Assembly: GCA_902789735.1 (NCBI GenBank)
Contig: CADAOZ010000001.1
Span: 124,001 to 188,000, forward strand
Direction of reading: 5' to 3'
From: an uncultured Lachnospiraceae bacterium
GTDB lineage: Bacteria > Bacillota > Clostridia > Lachnospirales > Lachnospiraceae
DNA: 64,000 nucleotides
Shown here: in pieces, positions 1 to 8,633 of the stretch
How the letters are laid out: every line of letters begins with the position of its first letter
Numbering within the stretch: the first letter of the stretch is position 1
Translations under genes and position numbers: made by a program
Notes under the pieces: model-generated
What the model was told of the DNA's origin: nothing
Databases searched by the model: none
The model's input: only the letters and a program-made list of their open reading frames with translations

Positions 1-3000
1 GTCCCCAGGTTCTCCGCTTTGTAGACCTGGTTATAGAAGCAGTAGAGCATGAAGCCCATCAGGTCCGGTACGACCGCCTCGGCCCCTTCCTGCTCCAGCA
101 GGTCGACCAGGTGGTTGTTGGCCGCGGGGGCGTATTTGACCAGGATCTCGCCGACAATGCCGACCCGGGGCTTTCTGACTTCGGAAATGGGGATATTGTC
201 GAAATCACGGATCATCCTGCGGCAGATCTTATGGACCATGGGAATGTTGAGGCCTACGGTGGTGGTCAGGAATTTTGTGCAGATGCGCAGCCATTTGGCG
301 TGGACGGCTTCCACGCTGCCTTTTTCCAGTTCATAGGGGCGCATGCGGTAGATGCATTTCATCATGACATCGCCCATGACGACGGCCGCGGCCGCTCTGG
401 ACAGGGCTTTGAAGCCGATCTTAAAGCCGGGATTCTCCTCCAGACCGGACAGGTTGGCGGAAATGACCGGAATCTGCTCCATACCGGCCTTTTTCAGAGC
501 CCGGCGGATAAAGCCTACATAGTTGGAAGCCCTGCAGCCTCCGCCTGTCTGGGACATGATCACGGCCGTCTTGTTCAGGTCGTATCTGCCTGAATCCAGG
601 GCCTCCATGATCTGGCCGACGACGAACAGGGAAGGATAGCAGGCGTCATTATTGACATATTTGAGGCCGTAATCGACAGCCTTGCGGTTATCGTTGCCCA
701 GTACTACGACATTGTAGCCCACGCTCTTCAGGGCCGGCGCCAGCAGATCGAAATGGACCGGTGACATCTGGGGGCAGAGGATGGTGTAATCCCTGCGCAT
801 GTCCTCGGTGAAAGCCACTTTGTGGATGGCCTCGGAAGTGATCCTCCTGGGTGTTTTCTGCGCGTCGCGGATCCGGATGGCCGCGATCAGGGACCGGACA
901 CGGATCCTGGCGGAACCCAGGTTGTTGACTTCGTCGATCTTCAGGCAGGTATAGATCTTGTCGGAGCCCGACAGGATATCGCTGACCTGATCGGTGGTAA
1001 CGGCGTCCAGGCCGCAGCCGAAGGAATTGAGCTGGATCAGATCCAGGTCATCCCGGGTCTTGACATAACTGGCGGCCGCGTACAGCCTGGAATGATACAT
1101 CCACTGGTCCAGAACGACGATGGGACGCTCCGGGCTGCCCAGATGGGAGATGGAGTCCTCGGACAGGACGGCGATCCCGTAGGAATTGATCATTTCCGGA
1201 ATGCCGTGGTTGATCTCGGGGTCAATGTGGTAGGGACGTCCGGCCAGGACGATGCCCTTGACATGGTTTTCCTCCATGAAGCGCAGGATCCGTTCGCCTT
1301 CGTCCCGGATATCCTGACGGACCTGGTAAAGCTCCTTCCAGCCTGCCGCTGCCGCTTCCCCGATCTCGCGCTCCGGAATGTCCCTGAATTCCCGGGTCAG
1401 GGCCTCTGTGACCGTGTTCAGATTGGTAAAGGCCATAAAAGGGTTGCGGAAACGGACCTGGCCGCTGCTGATCTCCTCCACGTTGTTGCGGATGTTTTCC
1501 GAATAGGAGGTGACGATGGGGCAGTTGTAATGGTTGTCCGAACCCCTGACCTCCTTCCTCTCATAGAAGAGGGAAGGATAGAAGATAAAGTCCACGCCCC
1601 GGTCGATCAGCCACATGACATGACCATGGGCGATCTTGGCCGGATAGCAGGCGGATTCACTGGGGATGGACTCGATGCCCATCTCATAGATCCTGTGGGT
1701 GGACAGGGGGGAGAGGACGACCCGGAATCCCAGCCTGGTAAAAAAGGTATACCAGAAAGGATAGTCTTCATACATGTTCAGGACTCTGGGGATGCCCACG
1801 GTACCCCTGTAGGCCTCTTCCCTGCGGAGAGGACGGTAGCCGAAGGTCCTCTGCAGCTTATATTTATAAATGTTGGGAATGCCGTTGCTGGTCAGTTCCC
1901 TGCCCAGGCCTCTTTCACAGCGGTTGCCGGAAATATATTCACGGCCGCCGGAAAAGTGGTTGACCGTCAGGCGGCAGTTGTTGGTACAGCGGCCGCAGGT
2001 CCGCAGGGTGGTATGGAACTCCAGCTTCTCGATTTCGTCAAAGGACAGCATCGTGGTCCTGACTGCGCTGTCATAGCGTTCCCGGGCAATCAGGGCAGCG
2101 CCGAAGGCACCCATGATGCCGGCAATGTCAGGCCGGATCACCCGGCCGTCCGCGATGGTCTCCAGGGCCCGCAGGACCGCGTTATTATAGAAGGTGCCGC
2201 CCTGTACGACAATATTTCTGCCCAGCTGGGAAGCGTCCGATACTTTGATGACCTTGAACAGGGCGTTCTTGATAACGGAATAGGCCAGGCCGGCGGAGAT
2301 GTCCGCCACATCGGCGCCCTCCTTCTGGGCCTGTTTGACGCGGGAATTCATAAAGACAGTACATCTTGTTCCCAGGTCAATGGGATGGGCGGCAAAGAGA
2401 GCCGCTTTGGCGAAATCCTGGACGGAATAGTCCAGGGATCTGGCGAAGGTTTCAATGAAAGAGCCGCAGCCGGAGGAGCAGGCCTCGTTGAGCAGGACGT
2501 TGTCGACAGCCCCGTTGCGGATCCGGATACATTTCATATCCTGACCGCCGATATCCAGGATACAGTCCACGTCGGGATTAAAGAAAGCGGCCGCGTAATA
2601 ATGGGCAATGGTCTCGACCTCACCGTCATCCAGCATAAAGGCGGCCTTGAGCAGGGCTTCGCCGTAGCCGGTGGAGCAGGAGCGGACGATCCGGGCGTCG
2701 GAAGGGATCAGGTCATGGATCTCGTGGATGGCCCGGATGGCAGTCATGATGGGATTGCCGTTGTTATTGCTGTAGAAAGAATAGAGCAGGGTGCCGTCTT
2801 CCCCGACCACGGCCAGCTTGGTCGTGGTAGAGCCGGCGTCGATGCCCAGATAACAATTGCCGTGATAGTTCTCCAGGGAGCCTTTGCGGACGGCCGCCTT
2901 ATTGTGGCGGGCCAGGAAGCTGTCATACTCCTCTTTTGATTCAAAGAGAGGCTCCATGCGGCCGATCTCAAATTCCATTTTGATCTCGGATGACAGGCGT

Positions 3001-3815
3001 TCTTCCATTTCCCGCAGGCGCAGGAAGGTCTCCTCCTTCGCGTTCATGGCGGAACCCATGGCCGCGAAAAGGTGGGAATTCTCCACATCGATGGTATGGG
3101 CTTCATCCAGCTTGAGGGTGCGGATAAAAGCGGCCTTCAGTTCTGTCAGGAAATGCAGGGGGCCGCCCAGGAAAGCGACATGGCCCCGGATGGGTTTGCC
3201 GCAGGCCAGTCCGCTGATGGTCTGGTTGACGACCGCCTGGAAAATGGAGGCGGCCAGATCCTCTCTGGTGGCCCCGTCATTGATCAGGGGCTGGATATCG
3301 GATTTGGCAAATACGCCGCAGCGGGCCGCGATCGTATAGAGTGAATGATAGTCTTTGGCATATTCGTTGAGGCCGGCCGCGTCTGTCTGCAGGAGGGAGG
3401 CCATCTGGTCGATGAAGGACCCGGTACCGCCCGCGCAGATTCCGTTCATGCGCTGCTCGACATTTCCGTTCTCAAAATAGATGATCTTGGCGTCTTCACC
3501 GCCCAGTTCGATGGCCACATCGGTCCGGGGAGCGATCTTTTCCAGTGCTGTGGATACAGAAACGACCTCCTGTACAAAGGGGACCTGCAAATGGCGGGCC
3601 AGTGTCAGGCCGCCGGATCCTGTGATGACAGGGTGGACAATTATATCCCCCAGCTTTTCCCGGGCTTCCTCTGTCAGCAGACGCAGGGTCCCGCGGATAT
3701 CCGCGTGGTGACGGCGGTAATCCGCGAACAGCAGGCGCAGGCCGGGATCCAGGACCGCGATTTTGACGGTCGTAGAGCCAATATCGATGCCAAGAGTATA
3801 ATCTTTCGAAATCAC
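1..3815 (-). CDS. 2-hydroxyacyl-CoA dehydratase activase/reductase-like protein, large fused form (partial)
   Basis: The protein begins at a GTG at 3815, with AAGGAGA five bases upstream, and its 3' end lies outside the window, so about 1271 residues are visible. It has two consecutive BcrA/BadF/HgdC-type ATPase domains. The first starts with the phosphate loop GIDIGSTTVK near residue 9, the second with GIDAGSTTTK near residue 320. Each has a cysteine pair typical of the iron-sulfur activator family: ICAGGTGSF with RCGVFA in the first, and ACSSGCGSF with RCTVF in the second. A cysteine cluster CGRCTNNC follows near residue 605, and then a long DUF2229/HgdB-like region. Known members of this family couple ATP hydrolysis to low-potential electron transfer, but the giant fused clostridial form has no settled substrate. 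No dehydratase subunits are visible on this side. The family is sure; the reaction is not. Confidence 0.88.
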   Translation of the reverse strand, partial: MISKDYTLGIDIGSTTVKIAVLDPGLRLLFADYRRHHADIRGTLRLLTEEAREKLGDIIVHPVITGSGGLTLARHLQVPFVQEVVSVSTALEKIAPRTDVAIELGGEDAKIIYFENGNVEQRMNGICAGGTGSFIDQMASLLQTDAAGLNEYAKDYHSLYTIAARCGVFAKSDIQPLINDGATREDLAASIFQAVVNQTISGLACGKPIRGHVAFLGGPLHFLTELKAAFIRTLKLDEAHTIDVENSHLFAAMGSAMNAKEETFLRLREMEERLSSEIKMEFEIGRMEPLFESKEEYDSFLARHNKAAVRKGSLENYHGNCYLGIDAGSTTTKLAVVGEDGTLLYSFYSNNNGNPIMTAIRAIHEIHDLIPSDARIVRSCSTGYGEALLKAAFMLDDGEVETIAHYYAAAFFNPDVDCILDIGGQDMKCIRIRNGAVDNVLLNEACSSGCGSFIETFARSLDYSVQDFAKAALFAAHPIDLGTRCTVFMNSRVKQAQKEGADVADISAGLAYSVIKNALFKVIKVSDASQLGRNIVVQGGTFYNNAVLRALETIADGRVIRPDIAGIMGAFGAALIARERYDSAVRTTMLSFDEIEKLEFHTTLRTCGRCTNNCRLTVNHFSGGREYISGNRCERGLGRELTSNGIPNIYKYKLQRTFGYRPLRREEAYRGTVGIPRVLNMYEDYPFWYTFFTRLGFRVVLSPLSTHRIYEMGIESIPSESACYPAKIAHGHVMWLIDRGVDFIFYPSLFYERKEVRGSDNHYNCPIVTSYSENIRNNVEEISSGQVRFRNPFMAFTNLNTVTEALTREFRDIPEREIGEAAAAGWKELYQVRQDIRDEGERILRFMEENHVKGIVLAGRPYHIDPEINHGIPEMINSYGIAVLSEDSISHLGSPERPIVVLDQWMYHSRLYAAASYVKTRDDLDLIQLNSFGCGLDAVTTDQVSDILSGSDKIYTCLKIDEVNNLGSARIRVRSLIAAIRIRDAQKTPRRITSEAIHKVAFTEDMRRDYTILCPQMSPVHFDLLAPALKSVGYNVVVLGNDNRKAVDYGLKYVNNDACYPSLFVVGQIMEALDSGRYDLNKTAVIMSQTGGGCRASNYVGFIRRALKKAGMEQIPVISANLSGLEENPGFKIGFKALSRAAAAVVMGDVMMKCIYRMRPYELEKGSVEAVHAKWLRICTKFLTTTVGLNIPMVHKICRRMIRDFDNIPISEVRKPRVGIVGEILVKYAPAANNHLVDLLEQEGAEAVVPDLMGFMLYCFYNQVYKAENLG

Positions 3816-4146
3816 TTATATCTCCTTATGGTTTCCGGAAGACGGACGGGAACAGGAAAGACCCCCTTCCGGTCCGGAATATATTTCATGTAATGAACTG
3901 CAATCAAGCAGAGCCAGTCCCTTCCGGAACATGAGTCTGCTCTTTCATCCCCGCCCCGGGGGATGCAACTGTGCAGCGGCCCCGCTGTCCGCTGTAACGC
4001 GAAGTACAGACAGCCGCATTAGAAGAAATTATATGACAGTAATCATAAAAAAGCAATGCCGCATGACAGGAACTCCTGAAATGGGAAAACAGGCAGCCGC
4101 GGCCGGGCGGGAGGGACTGCGGATACGTGTCTCTGCAAAGTCCTGA
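3816..4146. other. intergenic region without a recognised gene
   Basis: This stretch separates the divergent activase-like gene and the rhomboid-like gene. Short open frames occur on both strands, but none has a ribosome binding site or recognisable motif. The only clear signal is the plus-strand promoter at its right edge. Confidence 0.6.
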
Positions 4147-4175
4147 TTTACATTCAGTTCGGTCGATGTTACAAT
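4147..4175 (+). promoter_or_regulatory. sigma-70/SigA-type promoter for the rhomboid-like gene
   Basis: TTTACA at 4147-4152 and TACAAT at 4170-4175 are separated by exactly 17 bases, and the coding start is about 50 bases downstream. Confidence 0.75.
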
Positions 4176-4224
4176 GTAAATTCGAGAAAAGAGCGGATAT
4201 AACCGGTTCACAACGGAGGTCTAA

Positions 4225-5139
4225 ATGAGCAGTTTTGAAAAAAAGTTCGGCAGATACGCCATATCCAATTTGTCTCTGATCCTGGTCGCCCTTTACGCGG
4301 TGGGCTATGTGATCGAGATGTTCGCCCCGAACCTCGCCTATTATATGACGCTGAATCCCTGGGCTGTCGTGCACGGACAGGTCTGGCGGCTCTTTACATG
4401 GCTGCTGATTCCGCCGCCTTCCTCCAATATGCTCTTTACAGTGATCATGCTCTTCTTTTACTACAGCATCGGTACTTCACTGGAGAGAGTCTGGGGGGAT
4501 TACAAATATAATGTCTTTATTTTCAGGGGCATCCTGATGACACTGGCTTCCTCCCTGTTGTGGATGGTCTTTGTTCTGGCCGTTTACGGCAGGGGCTTTT
4601 CGGGTGAAATGCTGAACGGTTATTTCACCAGCTACGCGTTCGGTTTCAGTACTTACTATATTAATATGTCGATCTTCCTGGCCTACGCGCTGACGTTCCC
4701 GGAAGCCCAGGTGCTTCTGTTCTTCCTGATTCCGATCAAAGTCAAATGGCTGGGATTCATTGACGCCGCCTATCTGATTTATGAGATGATCGCCGGCAGC
4801 GGCAGCTACCGCTTTGCCATCGCGGCTGCCCTGCTCAATGTAGTCATTCTCTGGCTGACCAGGGGAGGCTGGAGCAGGATCAATCCCAGGGAACAGGCCA
4901 GGCGCAGGAATTTCCGAAGACAGACCCGGCCGGCCGGAAAGCGGACGGCGTCCGGATCGGGGACCGCAGGCGCACGCAGGACCATTCACAAATGCGCCAT
5001 CTGCGGCCGTACCGAACTGGATGCGCCGGATATGGAATTCCGTTACTGCTCCAAATGTGAGGGCAGTTATGAATACTGCTCGGACCATCTGTTCACGCAC
5101 ATCCATGTACAGAAGGGGGAGCACCCCAGGATGCGCTGA
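4225..5139 (+). CDS. rhomboid-like polytopic membrane protein with C-terminal zinc ribbon
   Basis: This is a 304-residue protein with a CGGAGG site before ATG 4225. About six hydrophobic segments fill residues 15-220. The segment WRLFTWLLIP followed by GTSLERVWG resembles the rhomboid fold (the WR motif and the loop after helix 2). However, the helix where rhomboid proteases carry GxSG reads AFGFSTYY, so a catalytic serine in the usual context is not evident. A basic linker leads to a C-terminal cluster C257, C260, C275, C278, C285, H288, H292 and H294, which probably binds zinc. I infer a catalytically inactive rhomboid-like (pseudoprotease or scaffold) protein of the cell membrane. It precedes an orphan sigma-like gene by 61 bases and may be co-transcribed with it. 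Confidence 0.7.
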   Translation: MSSFEKKFGRYAISNLSLILVALYAVGYVIEMFAPNLAYYMTLNPWAVVHGQVWRLFTWLLIPPPSSNMLFTVIMLFFYYSIGTSLERVWGDYKYNVFIFRGILMTLASSLLWMVFVLAVYGRGFSGEMLNGYFTSYAFGFSTYYINMSIFLAYALTFPEAQVLLFFLIPIKVKWLGFIDAAYLIYEMIAGSGSYRFAIAAALLNVVILWLTRGGWSRINPREQARRRNFRRQTRPAGKRTASGSGTAGARRTIHKCAICGRTELDAPDMEFRYCSKCEGSYEYCSDHLFTHIHVQKGEHPRMR

Positions 5140-5200
5140 CCTGAAGGGGTACTGACCGGATGAGTCAAAAAAACAGGCACGGAGCAGAGGATGGTAACCT

Positions 5201-5956
5201 ATGAGTGATATTAAAAAAGAACAATTATTTCTGGCCCGCCTGCAGGAGACCGTAAAAAAGGCCCGCGGGGACGGCGGCAGTATTACGGAACAGGCCCTGC
5301 AGGAGCAGTTCCGGGACCTGTCCCTGACAGAAGCCCAGATGGACCAGGTAAGGGCTTATCTGGCCGCCGCTAAGATCGGGGTCGGGCAGGCTCCCGAATC
5401 CGGAGATGTCCTGACGGAGGAAGAACATAATTACCTGGAAGATTATCTGGAGATGATCCGGGCCATTCCGGTTCCCTCCGACGGTATGATGGACGCCATC
5501 TGTCTTTCGGCCATGGCCGGGGAAAAAGACGCCCAGCGGAATCTGATCGAGGCCATGCTGCCCCGTGTGGTGGACATTGCCAGACTTTACGCAGGCCAGG
5601 GCGTCCTGCTGGAGGATCTGATCGGCAGCGGCAACGAAGCCCTGACCATAGGCGTGACCCTGCTGGCCCCGCTGGAAAGCCCCCGGGAGGTATCCGGTTT
5701 CCTGGGCAGAAGGATCATGGACGCCATGGAGGATCTGATATCGGCCAACCTGGATGAAAAGGCGGTCGGAAAGGAAATAGAGGACAGGGTCAACAAGGTG
5801 GCAGACCTGGCCGCAGAGCTGGCGGAGGCCCTGATGCGCAAGGTGACGCCGGAGGAACTGGCGCAGGAAGGCGAGGTCACCATAGAAGAGATCCGGGAGG
5901 CGGTCCGCCTGTCCGGCAACAAGATCGAGGACCTGGACACAAAGGATATGGACTGA
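5201..5956 (+). CDS. sigma-70-like protein lacking region 4 (orphan, probably not a working sigma factor)
   Basis: This 251-residue protein resembles parts of a primary sigma factor. Residues 27-56 look like region 1.1. Residues 108-150, including RNLIEAMLPRVVDIARLY and GVLLEDLIGSGNEAL, match regions 2.1-2.2, the core-RNA-polymerase-binding helices. Residues 195-237, with TPEELAQE and an EEIREAVRL end, match region 3. The DNA-melting and -10 recognition helices (2.3-2.4) have lost their tryptophans, and there is no region 4 for -35 recognition. The protein could bind core polymerase or an anti-sigma factor without directing promoter recognition. It lies between the rhomboid-like gene and an unknown gene, in an apparent three-gene unit ending at the terminator at 6456. 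The sigma relationship is from motif reading; the function is unknown. Confidence 0.7.
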   Translation: MSDIKKEQLFLARLQETVKKARGDGGSITEQALQEQFRDLSLTEAQMDQVRAYLAAAKIGVGQAPESGDVLTEEEHNYLEDYLEMIRAIPVPSDGMMDAICLSAMAGEKDAQRNLIEAMLPRVVDIARLYAGQGVLLEDLIGSGNEALTIGVTLLAPLESPREVSGFLGRRIMDAMEDLISANLDEKAVGKEIEDRVNKVADLAAELAEALMRKVTPEELAQEGEVTIEEIREAVRLSGNKIEDLDTKDMD

Positions 5957-5998
5957 CAGACCGGTCCTGCCCCCTGTGCCCTGCACGTGAGGAAGAAC

Positions 5999-6412
5999 AT
6001 GGCAGACAATCAGCAGTATCAGGATTTCAAGTATGTGATCGCGGATCTGAGCAGGATTCATATCGGCAGCAGATATACCTATGAGGAACTGCTCCGGTCG
6101 GAGGATATCAGCTTCAAGCTGAGGATGATCATACGTCAGTGGTTCCTCCGGGATGTCACGCCGGAAACGACCCTGGAAAGCCATCTTTATTATATGGAAA
6201 CAAGCGAGATCTCCTACGAGGTCCTCTGCCAGCTCAAGGCCCGGGTCCGGCTCACCCATCCGGTCCGGAAAGGCGGTTCGGTCCTTTATAAAGAGAAGAT
6301 CCTCGGGATCCAGGAGCTGGCGTCCCTGTCTCCGGCTGAGAAAAAGCGTCAGGGGCTGCAGCTGGCGGAGCTGCAGCTGTCCAAGCTGGCCCTGATGCAG
6401 TTCTCCTCCTGA
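5999..6412 (+). CDS. conserved hypothetical protein
   Basis: This 137-residue protein is read from ATG 5999, which has GAGGAAG about five bases upstream. A GTG at 5987 is in frame but would swallow that site. The sequence is hydrophilic and helical, has no signal peptide or membrane segment, and carries no motif I recognise. It follows the sigma-like gene by 42 bases and precedes a strong terminator, so the two genes are probably co-expressed. Confidence 0.7.
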   Translation: MADNQQYQDFKYVIADLSRIHIGSRYTYEELLRSEDISFKLRMIIRQWFLRDVTPETTLESHLYYMETSEISYEVLCQLKARVRLTHPVRKGGSVLYKEKILGIQELASLSPAEKKRQGLQLAELQLSKLALMQFSS

Positions 6413-6455
6413 CAGGCGGATCCCCAGATCCACATAACGGAAAATTTTCAGAATA

Positions 6456-6486
6456 CCCTCTGTCAGAACTGACGGAGGGCGTTTTT
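6456..6486 (+). terminator. rho-independent terminator of the 4225-6412 unit
   Basis: The stem CCCTCTGTCAG pairs with CTGACGGAGGG across a two-base loop with a single wobble, and is followed by a T run at 6482-6486. Confidence 0.85.
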
Positions 6487-6638
6487 CTGCACTGGCAAAA
6501 TGGATAATGGAAAATGAAGAGAGGCGGCAGGAAATACAAAACAGCGGTTTTCGTAATTTCCGCTCCGGATCTGCCGGATCCGCCTATAATAGACAGAGCA
6601 GACCCGCGGCCGCTTTACATAAGGCTGTAAAATAAGGC

Positions 6639-6667
6639 TTGCACGGGACCGGAGAAGATGCTATACT
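6639..6667 (+). promoter_or_regulatory. recA promoter
   Basis: TTGCAC at 6639-6644 and TATACT at 6662-6667 are separated by 17 bases. The SOS box begins six bases after the -10 element, so bound LexA would cover the transcription start. Confidence 0.8.
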
Positions 6668-6672
6668 GCATA

Positions 6673-6686
6673 TGAACGGATGTTCT
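6673..6686 (+). promoter_or_regulatory. LexA (DinR) SOS box upstream of recA
   Basis: The site has a perfect Gram-positive core, GAAC at 6674-6677, four bases, then GTTC at 6682-6685. Its position over the start of recA transcription is what is expected for LexA repression released on DNA damage. Confidence 0.85.
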
Positions 6687-6716
6687 GAAAACACGTTCGG
6701 AAAAGGAGAATGAACA

Positions 6717-7763
6717 ATGGCAATGGATCAAGATCAGAAATCAAAAGCGCTTGACGCGGCGATCGCGCATATAGAGAAACAGTACGGCAAGGGTTCTGTC
6801 ATGAAACTGGGAGATTCCTCTTCCATGATGGAAGTGGAGACAACGCCCACCGGCTCCCTGAGCCTGGATATTGCTCTGGGGCTGGGCGGCATTCCCAAAG
6901 GCAGGATCATTGAGATCTACGGACCGGAGTCTTCCGGTAAGACGACCGTGACCCTGCATATGATCGCCGAAGTACAGAAGCGGGGAGGCATTGCCGGATT
7001 TATCGATGCGGAACATGCCCTGGATCCGGTCTATGCCAGGAACATCGGCGTGGATATCGACAATCTCTATATTTCCCAGCCGGACAGCGGTGAGCAGGCC
7101 CTGGAGATCACGGAGACAATGGTCCGTTCCGGCGCCATTGACATCGTTGTTGTTGACTCGGTGGCGGCCCTGGTCCCCAAGGCGGAGATCGACGGCGATA
7201 TGGGTGACTCCCACGTGGGCCTGCACGCCCGCCTTATGTCCCAGGCGCTCCGCAAACTGACGGCTGTGATCAGCAAATCCAACTGTTCCGTCATCTTTAT
7301 CAACCAGCTCCGTGAGAAGGTGGGCGTTATGTTCGGCAATCCCGAGACGACCACCGGCGGCCGCGCGCTGAAGTTCTATTCTTCCGTCCGCATGGATGTG
7401 CGCAGAATCGAGTCTCTCAAGCAGAGCGGAGAGGTCATCGGCAACAGGACCCGGATCCGTGTCGTCAAGAACAAGATCGCGCCGCCTTTTAAAGAGGCTG
7501 AGTTTGATATTATGTTCGGCAAGGGCATTTCCTACGAAGGGGACGTACTGGACCTGGCGGCCAAAGTGGATATCATCAACAAGAGCGGCGCCTGGTACAA
7601 CTATAAGGGCAATAAGATCGGTCAGGGACGTGAGAATTCCAAGAGATATCTGACCGAGCATCCTGAGATCCTGGCAGAAGTCGACAGGGCTGTCAGGGAA
7701 CATTACGGTCTGGACCCGGCCGGCGCTTTTGTGGCGCCCGTACCCGGTGAGGCAGAAGAATGA
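6717..7763 (+). CDS. recA: recombinase RecA
   Basis: RecA forms ATP-dependent filaments on single-stranded DNA for homologous recombination and stimulates LexA self-cleavage. The protein has 348 residues, the usual length. Its Walker A motif GPESSGKT is at residues 69-76, with the typical [17 protein letters not shown]alker B stretch and [20 protein letters not shown] loop after it. AAGGAGAA precedes ATG 6717. The gene has an SOS box in its promoter and overlaps recX by four bases (ATGA), so the two form an operon. Confidence 0.98.
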   Translation: MAMDQDQKSKALDAAIAHIEKQYGKGSVMKLGDSSSMMEVETTPTGSLSLDIALGLGGIPKGRIIEIYGPESSGKTTVTLHMIAEVQKRGGIAGFIDAEHALDPVYARNIGVDIDNLYISQPDSGEQALEITETMVRSGAIDIVVVDSVAALVPKAEIDGDMGDSHVGLHARLMSQALRKLTAVISKSNCSVIFINQLREKVGVMFGNPETTTGGRALKFYSSVRMDVRRIESLKQSGEVIGNRTRIRVVKNKIAPPFKEAEFDIMFGKGISYEGDVLDLAAKVDIINKSGAWYNYKGNKIGQGRENSKRYLTEHPEILAEVDRAVREHYGLDPAGAFVAPVPGEAEE

Positions 7764-8377
7764 TCATAGAATCGGTCCTCCCGGCCGGCAGGACCCGGCT
7801 GCGTTTCTGCACCGATGCGGGACTGGACTTTACGCTTTCCAGAAAGGACGCCTCTCTCTATGGCCTTTCGGAAGGCGATGAGATCGGGCCGGCCCTTCTG
7901 GAACGTCTGCTGCAGGATCTGCGAAAGTCCTGCCTGCGCAGGGCCGGCAGCCTGCTGGCCGCCCGGGACTACAGCCGGGCCAGGCTGGCGGAAAAACTGA
8001 CGGCGGACGGATATCCTGCTCCGGTCCGGGAAGGCGTGCTGCAGGAACTGGAAGAGGCAGGCTATCTGGATGAATACCGGATGGCCTGTGATTATATCCG
8101 CCTGCATCTGGAGGACAGAAGCAGGCAGCGGATCCTGCAGGATCTGCGGCGGCAGGGACTGGCGGAGGAGCTGGTTCTGCGGGCTCTTTCGAAAACGGCG
8201 GCTGATACGGATCCGGACCGGGCGGAACGGGATCAGATCCGCAGGCTGCTGGCCGCCAGACAATATGATCCGGCCGTCTGTGACTGGAAAACAGAACAGA
8301 AACTGATGGCTTTTTTGTACAGAAAAGGATACAGCACGGAGAAGATCCGGGCTGTCATGCAGGAATATGACCGTTGA
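7760..8377 (+). CDS. recX: regulatory protein RecX
   Basis: RecX family proteins bind RecA filaments and limit their activity. This 205-residue protein has the usual tandem three-helix repeats: [14 protein letters not shown], then [19 protein letters not shown], then [20 protein letters not shown]. Its ATG overlaps the recA stop codon, which supports translational coupling and SOS co-regulation. Confidence 0.92.
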   Translation: MIIESVLPAGRTRLRFCTDAGLDFTLSRKDASLYGLSEGDEIGPALLERLLQDLRKSCLRRAGSLLAARDYSRARLAEKLTADGYPAPVREGVLQELEEAGYLDEYRMACDYIRLHLEDRSRQRILQDLRRQGLAEELVLRALSKTAADTDPDRAERDQIRRLLAARQYDPAVCDWKTEQKLMAFLYRKGYSTEKIRAVMQEYDR

Positions 8378-8491
8378 AAAAGCGGAGTTTTGTCCGGTTC
8401 CGGCTGAAACAGAGGCTTTTTCAGCGGTTTCTGTCTTTTTACGGGAGCTGCAGAACGGGGGACGGACTGAGAATCCCCCGCTATGAATTTC

Positions 8492-8520
8492 TTGACATGT
8501 CAGTTAAATGAGATTAATAT
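8492..8520 (+). promoter_or_regulatory. rny promoter
   Basis: A consensus TTGACA at 8492-8497 and TAATAT at 8515-8520 are separated by 17 bases. About 110 bases of leader precede the start codon. Confidence 0.85.
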
Positions 8521-8633
8521 TAACATGTTGTAGAGTGTTTGTCAGAATGCCCTGTTATGCTGTATGTCTGGACAGCAGTAGGGTTATTCTGTGCGCATAT
8601 GTACAATAAAACCGAATAAGGAGGTGCTCCTGT

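Noticed and set aside
822..2939. 705-codon plus-strand open frame opposite the activase-like gene
   Set aside because: It is the shadow of the minus-strand gene, has no ribosome binding site, and its composition is the reverse-complement pattern of the conserved domains.
3904..4374. 156-codon minus-strand open frame between the activase-like and rhomboid-like genes
   Set aside because: It overlaps the rhomboid promoter and coding start, has no ribosome binding site and shows no motif.
8403..8425. Hairpin GCTGAAA/TTTCAGC after recX as a terminator
   Set aside because: The stem is short and AT-rich and the T run is displaced, so termination here is not well supported.
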